Assembly: GCA_964017195.1 (NCBI GenBank)
Contig: OZ024895.1
Coordinates: forward strand, 20,923,534 to 20,987,533
Direction of reading: 5' to 3'
DNA from: Siderastrea radians
Lineage: Eukaryota; Cnidaria; Anthozoa; Scleractinia; Rhizangiidae
Length of the DNA stretch: 64,000 nucleotides
Below the pieces are notes generated by a model that was not told the origin of the DNA, did not search any database, and worked only from the letters and a program-made list of their open reading frames with translations. Of the stretch, positions 44,795 through 57,030 are shown piece by piece (the stretch's first letter is position 1; every line of letters begins with the position of its first letter). The position numbers and the translations under genes are program-made.

Positions 44795-45580
44795 GTGAGT
44801 TATTTAATACGTGGTCACACTTCTTCGTATCACACTGTAAAATGAAGAAACTCATATATTTCATGGGCGTGGCTTTAATTTAGGTTTTCCCTAAGGGGTA
44901 CCAAGATAAACCTTTAACTAGCATTTTCAAAATTTATGGGTAAAAAGCCAGTAGTATTGAACTTGTTCCTTTGCAGCTACAATAGTTTAAGATGATCAGT
45001 GCTAAATCTTGTTAATTACCTTTTTTGTACTCTAAAATGTACTTCAATAGTTACGACTATGAAAAATTTTTTAAACCAAGACGTTAAGTGATGAGCACTC
45101 CAGTAATTTTTTTACAGGAATTCTCCTGGGTAATTTTGTGACAACCCTTATTAGAAACAAGTGATTGTCAACCCGATTTTCTCGTCTCAGTGCTGATTTT
45201 GATTTTAACTTATAAAAGGTGGTAGATAAAGACAAAATAGAATGAAATATGCAAGTAAGAATTAAAGAACACATAGATTAATATGTGGCTTTTCAATGTT
45301 TCCAAGAAACAATACATAATAAACAAAATACGTGTCATGGTGAACATTTGCTGGTTAAGAGTTTAGCATTTGCTTTCTGATCGTTTTTGAAAATTTTATA
45401 GTCTCTACATAGCTACATTAGTGAAGTGCGTCGTATGTAATTGAAATAGCGAACAGTAGTATTTGTATATTTTTGTATATAATTTTACTTCATCATATAC
45501 AGCAACAATTTTTGTAATCTCTCTATAGCACGTCTCCTAGGGAGAGCACCAAATAGAGATTTAGGACCGCAAGGATAATC

Positions 45581-45794
45581 TTTAGAGCGGTTTTCAAATG
45601 AGTGTTGAAAGTAATGTTGTGTTTGCTTTAGGTTACTTTCTGATTGGATAAAAAAGTTTGCACCACTTTCTCAACCACTTGTATTTGCTTCAATTTCTGA
45701 TTGGTTTATTTTGCTCTTTGTTCCTGTTGTGATTGGTTAGAGTAATTACTTTGGTTTTGGTTTTACGACACTCATTTGAAAACCACTCTATAGT
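45581..45794. mobile_element. MITE downstream of LRAT gene (copy B)
   Basis: Duplicate of 32377-32590. Confidence 0.65.
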
Positions 45795-47453
45795 ATTATC
45801 TTATGTGAAAACCCTCACAAACAATTGTGTAATGGTTTGTAAGGAATATCTTAAGGTTAGCAGTATCACAAAGGAAAGTAAACAATGTGTATATTTTAGA
45901 GAGGATTTACTTTACCAGTGAAACAATATCTAAAAATAAAAATGATTAGTGTGTAACAGTCAAAAGTTAACAGAAGAAAACAATGGAATTAGTATGTAAC
46001 AGTGCCTAATCATGCCTAATAGTTAAGTAACTATTTCACAGGTTAAGTAAAACCTTTCTAGCTGCAATAAACACACATTCACTTTACCCATGGCATTTTG
46101 TTGTCCTTGTAGCTAAAATTGGTGAATCATGGTGATACACTGTACGTTAAAGAGACTGGTGGCCAATTTCAATTGAAAATCTTGAAATATGTAAGCAATT
46201 TCCTTTCTGAGGGACCATGCCTTTTAAATCAGCAATATTTGTCATTTTGATGACTTTCTTTAACATCACAAATGAATCCCTATAATTGTCCTTGAAAATG
46301 ATTGTATAACTATCTTTTCTTTAATTACAATGTACATTGTAACCCTTTAAAACCCTGTATCAACACATGTATTCTCCTCAGTGAGTTCCTCTTATCTTTT
46401 GTGATCTGCACTTCCTTTAAAAAAGTAACAGGCCATATCTAAAGCACTCATTCAGAAAGTAAAAAAGGGAAAAAAACATGCACCAACAACAGCAGCTGCA
46501 CTATTTTAATTCTCATCGCTTCCGAACTAAACTTTATTATGATAATTATTCCCAAAAGTATTTCAGACATGGACTTAGCTAATGAAAAAAATAAAAAGCA
46601 AAGAGAGCCAATGAAAAAATGGCATTTCTCTGTAGATTATGGATAGCCTAAAAAATAAATGATCAGTTTTGTGCTCCATGCAATCTCTTGCTTTTGTCCT
46701 TAAAAGGACATGATGAGACAGAAATTTCCATTCTAATGATGAACGCAATATCCACAGTTGACCCAAAGTAATCAAGAAGCTCAAATCTGGATCGAGATTT
46801 CTACTACACAAAGCCTCTGTCTAATACATAATTATATTCTGAAGCTACAACCTATTGAAAAACCACAGTTCTTTCATAACTTCATAACTTAATTCAATCG
46901 AGTCTCTTGTAAAAAATGCTATTTTGAATTGCTTAATCCAGTATGACATTATTTTTATCAAAAAAAAAAAAAAGTAGACTGAACTTAATTTAAAACTTGT
47001 CAGCTTCTCCCATAATTTTTCAATCCCATTGTCTAATGAATATTATTATTTGATAAACCATATGTACTTTATGAATAAAGTACCATGTGTACGTACTTTA
47101 TGAAATTTGCACTGTATAAGCTATATATCCTATGAACCTAAGGAATGAAGCGTTTGTTCCTGATGGCACCAGTAGGAACAGAGGTAAATGTGTTAAAGGG
47201 TGTGAATCTACAAAAGCTAGGGCACTTGGGAGGGGCGAAGCGTGGATGCTCGCGCTCACATTTTTGCAAAAATCAAATTGGCTTTCTGCAAGGACATAGC
47301 GCCCCATCGATGTCTATCGACGAAAAGTCAGCAGCGATTGAGTCAGTAAGATTCGCAAATTCTCAATAGGTCTCAGTAGATGTCTAATACCACTCGAAAC
47401 AAGTAGGATAATTTTGTAGGATCTCTAATATCTGGGATCATTTATGTCTCCAG

Positions 47454-48546
47454 GGAACATGGAAGATGAAGAATTCTCGCCTCAGCAAAAGGACTCCGCG
47501 AACTTCTGCTTGAATGCTTGGAGCTCGTCGACGAACAAGAAATACTGGATTTCCTGAAATCCTCCATCGATTTCAGAATTCAGTACTGTCACTGGACTGG
47601 CGATTTCTCTGGTACAAGGAGACCAGTCTCCAAACTAGGAGCAAGAACCACGCAAATTCCGACTCCAGCACCACAAAGACCTACTACAGAACCAGCCGCC
47701 CCTACCCCGGGTAGAACACCAGGCAAAACAGGCGGTCGCGGCTCTAGCACTTCAGCCCCACTAACCGCTCCCGAGGCTTCAGAACCAGCCACTAGAGAAA
47801 GAGCCACAGAAGGAGAGAATCCCACCATACAAACCGCGGATTTTCCAGCAGATGACATGGCTGGTGCGCTGTCATCGGTCTATCCGGGAAAAAATTGGGC
47901 ACGGGTCATCGGAAACGGTCCTGCAGAAAAAATTGCAGAGCGGGTGTCGAGCAAGCGTGATGATATACCCGATGCTATTCAAAAGATTACCCTTGAAGAC
48001 ACTCTGTCCTCGATTTCCCAGCAGAATGAGATGTTGGCTTCTTCGCGGGACAGTTCTCCTCACCAAGAAGTCACCCTTGAAGATACCCTCTCTGCGATTT
48101 CCCACCAGGATGAGATGTCTGATTCTTCGCGAGACAATTCTCCTCAAGCTTTGGTCGTCAGGAAAGATCCCCCGGCAAATAGCGCCAATCAGCTGTCGAA
48201 GAAGCTTGGTCTTCCCGCCCTATCCTATTCAAGTTCGAAGGAGTTGGTTTCCGACAAAGAGTTGTCTGAATCCTTGGTAAGCGAGCCCAACGACCCAAGC
48301 ATTGCGGAGGAGCCCGAAAGAGGCAACGACCAGCCTATCGTTGAAGCTTCGGAAGAAGTCCGAAAAGTAGTCTTACAAGAAAAAGAACGAAGCTCGCAGA
48401 TGATGGAGGCAAACAGTAACGACGGCGAGTTTTCCAGCGTGATGAGGATCGACTACAGCGAACTGGAAGACGAGCAAGAGGAGCCTAGGGCTGTCGGAGT
48501 AGACCTGGGTCTGATCGTTGAGCCGAACGAGGAACTATCGTTATAG
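47454..48546 (+). pseudogene. Gene 1 exon 3, copy C (4-bp deletion)
   Basis: Carries the same 4-bp deletion as copy B (near 47491), so the frame from the acceptor closes early. From codon 34 onward (47518-48546) the original frame is open for 342 codons and ends with the same VEPNEELSL tail. Substitutions relative to A are more numerous than between A and B. No exon 1 or 2 is found upstream. It could still be used if spliced from another acceptor, but none is obvious. Confidence 0.72.
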
Positions 48547-48976
48547 TTATGATAACTGTTAAGATTCGATATGATTCTTTTACCGTATGTCGGAGACTAT
48601 ACATTTTGATTGAAGTAATTATTTTAAAGAATATATGGAATAACGTAACCAATGAGTGGAAAGTAATCTATTAAAAAATTTCGGATTAAAATGATTAAAA
48701 GGCTCAGCAAACGGGGTATTTAGTTGTATTCGATTTCTTTGCATCGACAGCTTCTTTTCTAGTGTCTATAACAGTAAACACAATGTAGATTACACCCTCA
48801 ACCGCTGTCACTCAACAACCTAAAGCAGAGAAAAATGCGTGTCATTTTTGACAAGTAGCTACAAGACTGTGAGCGTTCCGACCGAAAAATTCGCACAAGC
48901 AGTCTCTCTTGTCACTCAGGGACACTCGAGCAGAAAGAACAAGCGGGCGCCTTCCGCATAGAAGCGTGACGAGCGC

Positions 48977-49572
48977 GGGATTAGCCGCTGGCGATTTTCG
49001 CGAGCGCTCGCGCGTTCTTTTGGCTCGACTTCCCCTAAACCGAAAGAGAGACTGCTCGGGGTCTAAACACAATTCGTCTATACATTAAAACGCAATGTGT
49101 GGATAAAGCTATGAGGCTGCACAAGGAATTTCTGGGCTGTTCAGATTAGAATCTATCAGTGAACGCCATGCCCTCCAAAATTAAAAACTCATAATGGTGA
49201 CAAGAAAAAAGCTCTCAGATCATCCCTAGACACATCGGGTGTAGTGTTCACAACATTATTAGTTCTTCAGTTCTGGGATTAGCCGCTGGCGATTTTCGTG
49301 AGCGCTCGCGCGTTCTTTTGGCTCGACTTCCTCTAAACCGAAAGAGAGACTGCTCGGAGTCTAAACACAATTCGTCTATACATTAAAACGCAATGTGTGG
49401 ATAAAGCTATGAGGCTGCACAAGGAATTTCTGGGCTGTTCAGATTAGAATCTATCAGTGAACGCCATGCCCTCCAAAATTAAAAACTCATAATGGTGACA
49501 AGAAAAAAGCTCTCGGATCATCCCTAGACACATCGGGTGTAGTGTTCACAACATTATTAGTTCTTCAGTTCT
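48977..49572. repeat. 298-bp direct tandem duplication
   Basis: 48977-49274 is repeated at 49275-49572 with only scattered substitutions (starting GGGATTAGCCGCTGGCGATT). Both units are diverged homologues of A 24270-24890 without its MITE. Confidence 0.85.
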
Positions 49573-49756
49573 GCAGATAAAAGCAAGTTTACATTCCATT
49601 TAAAATGGTCACTAGTCGCAATATTTAATAAGGCTAACTGATGACAGGCAAAGAAAAAAAGTGAAAATTGTCGGTTTTCACATACAAACGTCTTTGTATC
49701 TTGTGAAACGCTTGTCTGCAATTAGTCATCGATCTGAATACCTTCATTTCCTACAA

Positions 49757-50320
49757 TTAGGTTGCTAAAGGTTGGGGTTGGATAAATTCTCCCGGCAGAA
49801 TTTCGAGCCGAATAAGAGAATCTTGAAGCAAGCATTCTGCCGGCAGAATAAGGCATCTTCGATTATAATTTGAGCATAGTAACGGAAAATCAATAACCAG
49901 AAACATTTTCTGGCCAATCAGCGAGCGGGATTTCAAACGCTTCTGGAACTCCTTCGGTAAGAGTAAATGCCCAGGGGCTCTCCCGTTCTTGTTGTAAACT
50001 TTCGCCCGTGAAAATCCCGTCGCCCCAACTAGCTGCTTCTGGCTCTCCGAGGATGAGAAAATATGGAGAGGCGCCAATTTTTTTTTTTTTACAGTTTTCA
50101 CCTTGTGTCTTCCGTTTCCATGAACCTGACCGGACACTGCACAGTTACTGACCGCACCTTGAGGAAAAGTTGAGCGCAAGCCAACCATCCTCTCTCTCTG
50201 TAGCATCTCTCTCAACAGAATTACAAAATACAACGTCCAAACAGCCACAAGGAGCCTAAAATCTGCTAAAACCAAGAAGGTGACACCTGGTCGCAAGCCG
50301 AGCAGCAATTGCTTGTGCAA
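49757..50320 (-). other. Open frame of 187 codons, unassigned
   Basis: The frame lies across the left end of the Harbinger-like element. It has a hydrophobic segment (FLVLADFRLLVAVWTLYFVI) but no motif I recognise, and it ends inside the TIR. It is more likely chance open sequence in a transposon than a gene. Confidence 0.2.
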
Positions 50321-50344
50321 TTATGAACAGAGAATCATGAGTGG

Positions 50345-50845
50345 TTGGAGATCCGGGAGTCGAAAACAGCGCGGAGAAAAATTGTAGATGAACTGAATTC
50401 TCGCACTGGGTCCAACAAAACTCTGGAGCAATGCAAGAAAAACAATCAAGTACAAGACAAATTCAAGGGAGCCAAGGAGTGGAACGGTAAGCAAACTGGG
50501 GGTAGCAAAAGAAAATCCGTCTTTTAAGGCCCAGTAATACGGGCAACATTTTCGTGCAACTTGTCGCACAACAATGTTGCGGTTGCAAGTTGAGATTGTT
50601 TGTTGCGCGTATTACCACCTTCTTGCGCAACAAATTTTTATGTTCCAGAAAGTAAAAGCGACATCTACTTTCTGCAACATGAAAATTTGTTGCGCGAGAA
50701 GGTGGTAATACGCGCAACAAACAATCTCAACTTGCAACGGCAACATTGTTGCGCGACAAGGTGCACGAAAATGTTGCCCGTATTACTGGGCCTTTATGAC
50801 GAGATCGATGCGATCGTGAGGTGCAGGGACATTGTAACCGTTTAA
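50345..50845 (+). pseudogene. Myb/SANT-like DNA-binding ORF of Harbinger element, split by a MITE
   Basis: RKIVDELNSRTGSNKTLEQC, then KFKGAKEWNGKQTGG, resembles the third helix region of the Myb/SANT-like domain (trihelix/MADF type) that accompanies Harbinger transposases. The frame stops at 50526 in a 267-bp MITE and resumes exactly after it as YDEIDAIVRCRDIVTV. The N-terminal part is closed by an in-frame stop before 50345. Confidence 0.6.
50527..50793. mobile_element. Palindromic MITE with TTA target duplication (Harbinger-type)
   Basis: AGGCCCAGTAATACGGGCAA... is mirrored almost completely by ...TTGCCCGTATTACTGGGCCT, arms of about 115 bp. The target site TTA is duplicated at 50524-50526 and 50794-50796, as for PIF/Harbinger. 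Removing one TTA plus the element restores the interrupted reading frame. Confidence 0.85.
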
Positions 50846-52394
50846 AGACTCTCTGTCGACCACAATGCAACGCGCGCCTAAACGGAGGTTTCGTGGATCA
50901 CGAAACCCCAAAGTTTTGCGTCGGCATTTGAAGGCTGTGGAAATCTGCCTTCATCCAAGTCATCCTTCCGTAGAATGGATAGAGATTTTCGTATGGAGCT
51001 ATGAAATTTATCAGGGAACTATTGGAGCAGTGTTGATTTAAAAAATGTTTTATTCTTCGGGTCAAAAAAGCGACATTCGGACACTCGAAGTTTCGCACAG
51101 CTCTCAACAGACAAGCGAGAAAACGCGAAAAGTTTTTATTTATACCTCATCTCAGAATAATGTGACTATGGACGATCCAGTGAGTTCATAGGGGAAAATA
51201 ACAGAATTCTTATGGTTATGTGGAACTGAATGTGAGTGAATATCAAACTGACTACAGTAATAAATGTTTCTGTAGATTGGACGTGTCTGAGCATTCAACA
51301 AACCCGGCGGGTGATAAATCGCGGCTTTGCAACCGTTAGTGATAAAATAAAGTAATGTCAATTGCTTTTACTCTACACTAAAGAGGGGTATATTAAGGTA
51401 TAAGTGCTGTTGAACATAAACGAATGAGAGAACTCATCACCCGATACACTAAAAACCAAATGCGCTCTGTCAATTTGAAAATATTTCTCTGACTACGTGA
51501 CGTGTAATGACAGTCAACGATGAATCGTATTTTATTACAGTCATCTGCAAGACTTATAAACCATAAAATTTAGCGCTTTCTATTGACAAAACGTATACAC
51601 CTAACGAAGTGAACACCTTCATTTCCTTTCTTGGCTGCTAAAGGGTTCAAATCTAGCCATTTTATCACAATGTTCTCTCTCCAAAGGAATCAAAACATAA
51701 ACAAATGCGCACATTGCATTGTAGTCGACAGAGAGTCTTTAAATAACGTGTGCGAAGTAGGGACGGCAACAGTAGCGACCGCGAGAGAAGCGCACAGTCC
51801 AACTCCCAAAACAAGACGTGCAGAGAAGAAGAGAGGAAAATTATGCGGAAAGAAAAAAGTGATTGGCTGCACTTTCACTAGGGGCATTTATATGTACGCG
51901 AGTTCCGTCGATCAATCCAACAACGTTTGCAGCTGCAGTAGGTGTCTAAATGTCTCTTTTCAAGCCTCTGCCTCTGTTTCTGGAAAATGTATATACCTAC
52001 ACCCTATTTTTTAGAAGAATATATTTTATAAGAATATCGAGGCTGAAATTTGCGAAATTTTAAGAATATTTTAAGAATAAACCCGAGGCTGAGATTTTGA
52101 CAAGGACATAATTTTGTGTGTTGAACATCTGTAAATACAATACAATTATATGTTTTTAACTTAACCGAATAAAATTATTCCTTTCTCTAAACGGCAAAAC
52201 TAGCCAACAAAACGAAAAAACCTGCACTAGCTATAGCCAAATGTTCAATGCTAATGACGGTTCGATGAACGGTACATGTAATACATATGTACGGTATATA
52301 GCACAAAATTAATTTAAGAATAATACAAGAATATTTTCAGCATAAAATCGGAAGAAAAATAAGAATGTTCAGCCTGGGCCGGAAAACAACATTC

Positions 52395-52890
52395 TTTTTA
52401 AAAAAAGAGTGTATTTCAATTGAAATAAAGCCCCAACAACGCCTAAAACAGCTTCAATTACAGTAGCTTTTCCGACGTTAAATACAGGTCCAATGCTGAC
52501 GTATGAATTGCAGCCGTGAACCAGCCGATAAATTCCTAAAGCTGAAACCGTTTCTGGTGGTATACATTCCCTAAATCGCTTGTTCTTTCTGGTTATGCAT
52601 GGCCCCAGGATACCTTAAAGAGCCTGTAAAATGTTCCTATCCATTCTCAGCTGGCCGCGAAAGTAATCTTCCGGAATATTTCTGTCGTGGAAATGCATTT
52701 CAAACCATAACTCTGCTGGACGCAGTAAAGTCCACGACTGTGGAGGATTTCGTAAACGAAGTCTATTGCGGAACCGAAATCTGCGTCTTCTGAAAACAAC
52801 AGCTATGCGAAGAAAAGCCTGCTGATAGTGCAACATCAACATCAAAAGCGCAACTCTCCATGTGGGTTTTTGATTGACATAATGCAAGAG
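52395..52890 (-). pseudogene. HARBI1-like transposase fragment
   Basis: The minus-strand frame encodes LWFEMHFHDRNIPEDYFRGQ and LRMDRNILQAL, then a stop. It continues as RKNKRFRECIPPETVSALGI and YRLVHGCNSYVSIGPVFNVG with KATVIEAVLG, the N-terminal helix-turn-helix region of Harbinger DDE nucleases. The catalytic DDE part is not found. Confidence 0.72.
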
Positions 52891-54996
52891 AAAATGAAAT
52901 GTAGCTTATCCACTCTTGCATAATGCAAATCATCAGGTCGTTTTCACAAATTGGAACATCCTAAATTTTTTTCAAAATGTTAGCACCAAAAACAGGAAAA
53001 TATTTGAAATTGGTCTAGTGCAACCCGGCCCTCAGCTAAAACACGCTCACAAACTAAGATGAATTACAGTTTTGCTCTGCATTATTCAGCATAATGAATT
53101 TCTAATTAGTATTTAGGGGTTAGGCCCAGCTTCCTTCCATATTTGCGAAAATATATAAGGCCCGAAGGGCGGAACATTTTTCGGGTACCGAGCAGAATTC
53201 GAGCAGAATTTAGGTGTCCGAGCAGAATTTCGAGCAGAATAAGCGATTTTTACAAGCATTCCCTGCAGGCAGAATAAGCCATTTTACGAACAGAATTTAT
53301 CCAAGCCTACTCAAGGTGTGTAGAGATTGAGCTGGCGAAGAGAAGAGTTGGCATGCCCGAAGAACCTGACTCTGTAGCAAGGCTACAGCGGTAAACGGAA
53401 AGGAAGTTCAAATTCCGTTTTCCCATGTAAAAGGAAAACGAAAAACGAAAACGGAAGTGCAAATTTTACCGATGTTTTAAGAAATTGAAAATTGAAGTTC
53501 TATGCTGTAGGAAAATGAAAACGAAAATGAAACTTTGAGAAAATTCGAATCCCGTTTTCCAGTATCGTAGCAAAATGGTTAACACGCATTCCTAATAGCT
53601 CGGGAATTCCCCAAAACTCGATCAGTTTCTGACTAATATTGGTGAAAGGGAAAAAAAAACCAGAATCACGAAGCATATCTATTTTATTCATGTTTTTGTT
53701 TTCTGGAAAAAAAAAAATGGGTGAATTAAACAAACAGTGCTTGTCTCATCGAAAATTGTTTCGGTCGCAAACATTAGACAAGTACACTGCAAAAAAGCCT
53801 ACTTTTGAATACTTTCCAAGGCAGCACTGCCAGTGAAAATCAGTTTGTGATCTGAGAACTACAGACTACCCAGGGAACCAACCAAGAATGTTCCATTTCA
53901 TCAGCCATTTCATCAATTCATTTATTCACGAATTCTTATCAATGAACAACACCAGGGTCAATAGGGGTGGATTTATTTGCAGCATAGGCACGTAGCTGAC
54001 GCAAACGCCCGTGGAAAGTATGTTGTTGTCATAAAACACGGCCGGTATTCGCTCATGTATTTAAGAAAGAGAAAACGGGAAACTACTGCAATGCCAAGGG
54101 AGAACCAAGCGTCAAGGATAGTAGTTTTGGAGAATTCGAACTGAGAATCAGTAGTATTTTTATTGAAAAATCGACTGGGGAGCTATTGTCAATTTAAGTT
54201 AAAAACAAGTTACGTGATGTTGTTTTGTGTCCTTGTAATGAGTTCTTAAGCTCGATTGGTTTTCAACTTAAATTGACGATGCCACCAAGTTTCATTGAAA
54301 ATACTCTCTACAGGGTCCAGAGGAGCGAACTTCGAGCAAACGTTCAGTATTCCTTGGCTCACAACCGACATAATTTGTTGTAGACTGCGAGCAGTCTCTG
54401 TTTCTTCTCCTTCCAAGAAGATTGTGACGCGCGCCCTCCCCATTGTTACTGTTATTTTGCATAATTTATTCATTTCCACTCGCGCGTAGGATCTGACAGG
54501 CCCGGCCAGGGTCCTGGGTATTCGGGTATCAGGGGTCTTTTTTACTCAGGTATACGGTACTTTGTTGTCACAGTACGGGTATAAATTATTATTTTTTTCC
54601 TGAATTTTTGGTCTTTGGTATATAGACATGAGTTTATATATATATCAGTATGCATTTTTTCAGTTTCTAATGTTGGTTCTCGTGAGTTCTGAAATGAAAC
54701 AGTCAGGAATAGTTTTCTTCCAGCTTTCTGGGTAACCTCTCTTTTGGAGGTGTTTTCCGAAGTCTTTAATCATCTCTTCAAATGATGTCCTGCAAGTGTT
54801 TATTCTCAACAACCTTAAAGCCTCTCCTTTAATGAAACCTCTTTTGACACCGGGTGGGTGGCATGAGGAAAAATGTGTATACTGAATGTTTCAGTGGTTT
54901 GAAATGCGTGCGATCAACAAGTACTGATTCGTTTTTTAATCTCTTGCCATTGCAAACGTTGTTCGCTAACGTTCTAGAGTCCTTTTCGACCAGAGG

Positions 54997-55197
54997 AGGC
55001 AGTGTGGCCGAGTGGTTAGGGCGCCGGACTTGAAATCCGGAGGACCCGGGTTCAAGTCCCGCTCTGACCGCTATCTGGAGTTGTTTCATGGCCGACCCGG
55101 GTTCAACTCCTCGGCCACACTTGTAAATAGCCAACTGGTCTGTCTCCTGCCAGTTGGGATTTTTAACTTATGTTCAGTTTGAAATATTTATTTCTAA
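54997..55197 (+). mobile_element. tRNA-derived SINE
   Basis: The head has an A box (TGGCCGAGTGG, 55005) and a B box (GGTTCAAGTCC, 55049). Its anticodon stem CCGGA/TCCGG encloses loop CTTGAAA, i.e. a UGA (Ser) anticodon. The acceptor stem is poorly paired and the long Ser variable arm is missing, so it is not a functional tRNA. A body with GGTTCAACTCCTCGGCCACA and CCAACTGG...CCAGTTGG follows, ending GAAATATTTATTTC. Confidence 0.78.
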
Positions 55198-55455
55198 GGT
55201 TTAAATGCTCGGCCCACTAGCGCCTTGCTATAATTACTTGCCGAGGGTAAATAAAGGACTTTTTTTAAGAGTGAAAAAACGTCATCTATGAAACGTTTCC
55301 AAACGAGCGGTTTTATCGCCCTTTGGCGAGGGATATCTATTTCAACTTTCGCCATGAAAATGTTGGCAAAGGCAACTGCCATTTTAATTCCCATTGCGGT
55401 GCCGTGTGTTTGCAGATAGTTTTTTCCCTTAAATTGGAAGGAATTTTCCTCTAGG
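55194..55455 (-). pseudogene. Penelope-like reverse transcriptase fragment
   Basis: Encodes KGKNYLQTHGTAMGIKMAVA, FANIFMAKVE and VWKRFIDDVFSL, with the PLE catalytic F/YIDD motif. The frame is lost soon after, and neither RT start nor GIY-YIG domain is attached. Confidence 0.82.
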
Positions 55456-56264
55456 ATAAGTTAAGTGGCGTGAGGATGGCATAGCTCAAAATGGTTCATC
55501 CCAGGTTATAAGGCAAGGTTGTGTGACATGTGCCAAGCTTTTGAGACTTAAGGAACACACGGAACTTTAACAAAAATTAGAGACACACGATGTCTGTACA
55601 CATTGTACTTCAGCATGGTACTTTAGCCGAAATCGAGGGACTAGTTGGTTTGTGCTGGATCCTGCCACCTAAAATCTCGATGGGACAGATGGGAATTGTG
55701 GACGAGGGCAGGATGAACACTCCCACATCCAACCATATTGTTGTTCCAATTTGAAACTATAAGGTAAAATATGATCGACACTGAAAGGTATATTTGTGTG
55801 TTATTTCTCAATGAGATGTGGATGCTAAATTTTGAGTAAAAGATGGTGCTCCCTCCATCACGTACCCTGACAAATCATTTTCAGGTGTATAGTATTCTGT
55901 TTCAAGGCAAATTTAGGTATTCGGTATTAAAGTTTTTACAACTTCCCGGGACAATTTCAAGGTATATTGGTATCTCATGGGGAAAAATCGGGTATATCAG
56001 TATCCCACTTCCCTCCCCCCCCCCCCACCCCGCCGGGCCTGATCTGAGGAAAATAGGACAACTGCTCGTAGTCTTCGTGCAGACGTCTACTATTTCCTTT
56101 GAAATAGGAGACGCCTGAACGCAGGCTAGACTGCTCGCAGTCTAACTTTGTTGACGCCTTGCGTTAAATTACTCGTGTTACTTGGTTATAACTTAGTGTT
56201 ACGGATCACGAATATATGTGAATTAGTATATGCCAATTAATATGCTAAATGTGTTAATAGGTTC

Positions 56265-56380
56265 ATAGCGTAGCAGGCGTAAATGGGAAAGGGGAGCGAG
56301 AACACGGGCTCATTTTTCTCCCGCGTTCTCGCTTCCTTTCCCTTTCCCCATTTGCGCCTGTTACGCAGGCTATGGCTTCT
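56265..56380. repeat. Long foldback hairpin
   Basis: CATAGCGTAGCAGGCGTAAA, TGGGAAAGGGGAGCGAGAAC are mirrored by GTTCTCGCTTCCTTTCCC and CCCCATTTGCGCCTGTTACG, GCTATG. The arms are about 48 bp: a small palindromic MITE. Confidence 0.7.
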
Positions 56381-56929
56381 TAGGTTTCATGGTTTCTTAC
56401 TTATTATATATTCTGCAGGTCAAATTACTGTGGGCTCTTAGGTACACTCAGCTACCCGTCCTTGCGCTTCCAAAAAAGAATTAGGGAAGTGGTCATCACA
56501 AGTGTACTCGACGAGGACCCACCTTGTGTAGGGGGTAGGGGGGCTATGCAAGATACCACCTGTCTGATTAGCCAAATGGACAAAATTTATTGGCCTCAAA
56601 ATTTGAGCTGAGACTTTCATATTAGTTGTGTACATGAAGCTTGCATTGCTGGAGAAATGGTACCAGGAGGTTTGAACCTTTTTTTTAGTTTCTACTCCTG
56701 ATAGAGTGGGGGCTATACAAACAAGACACCATCTTTTAAGGTGTGGGAAGGAGGGCACATGAAGAGACCACCTGTCTTTTTGCAGAGTGGTGGGTCCTGT
56801 GTCTGAGTACAATAGTTTTGACCATTTCCCTTATTCTATACCATTTTTCTGCCCCTCGGGCAACGGGTTAAGCGTCCGTGGAAGAATGGTCTGCAGTTAA
56901 TAGCAATTTTGAATATGGCGTGTTAAGGG

Positions 56930-57030
56930 TTGCTGCGAAAACTAAGACCCCGAAAGTTAAGACCCTAAGACCTACGACCCGAAAACTAAGACCCCCTTAT
57001 TTTCTTTGTTTTTGCCAGGAAAACTAAGAC
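56930..57030. repeat. Short direct repeats (AACTAAGACCCC)
   Basis: Five to six degenerate copies of GAAAACTAAGACCCC in 100 bp; low-complexity remnant, no coding role seen. Confidence 0.5.

Larger units (their letters stand above)
33903..47105. repeat. Tandem unit copy B (13.2 kb)
   Basis: The offset from copy A is 13,200-13,226 bp along its length. Differences from A are mainly indels: an AAT microsatellite 15 bp shorter, C/G/A run lengths, a 3-bp insertion near 37353, plus a handful of substitutions. Its first 0.5 kb matches copy C better than A. Confidence 0.9.
49770..53305. mobile_element. Harbinger/PIF-like DNA transposon, decayed, 3.5 kb
   Basis: Left end TTGGATAAATTCTCCCGGCAG and right end CAGAATTTATCCAA are inverted. 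Both ends carry CGAGCAGAATAAG / GCAGGCAGAATAAG-type subterminal blocks. It holds a plus-strand Myb/SANT-like ORF and a minus-strand HARBI1-like transposase fragment, the two-gene layout typical of Harbinger elements. It interrupts unit copy C. Confidence 0.65.
54497..56040. mobile_element. hAT-like element with CAGGCCCGGC ends, carrying nested retroelements
   Basis: The terminus CAGGCCCGGC at left is mirrored by GCCGGGCCT at right. GATCTGA is duplicated at 54490-54496 and 56041-56047. Inner ends have mirrored GGGTATTCGGGTATCAGGGG / ATATCAGTATCCC-type blocks. Inside lie a tRNA-derived SINE and a PLE reverse-transcriptase fragment. No transposase is seen. Confidence 0.7.

Noticed and set aside
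50600..50845. Plus and minus ORFs of 80-85 codons at 50463-50845
   Set aside because: They are two readings of the same palindromic MITE and translate to similar peptides on both strands.
51631..52014. 127-codon plus-strand ORF
   Set aside because: Biased composition, no motif, inside the decayed Harbinger-like element; the opposite strand is also partly open.
54997..55071. Serine (UGA) tRNA gene
   Set aside because: A and B boxes and the anticodon arm are present, but the acceptor stem does not pair, the long variable arm is absent, and a SINE body follows.
56438..56812. 124-codon minus-strand ORF
   Set aside because: No recognisable motif and no splice or start context; likely chance.
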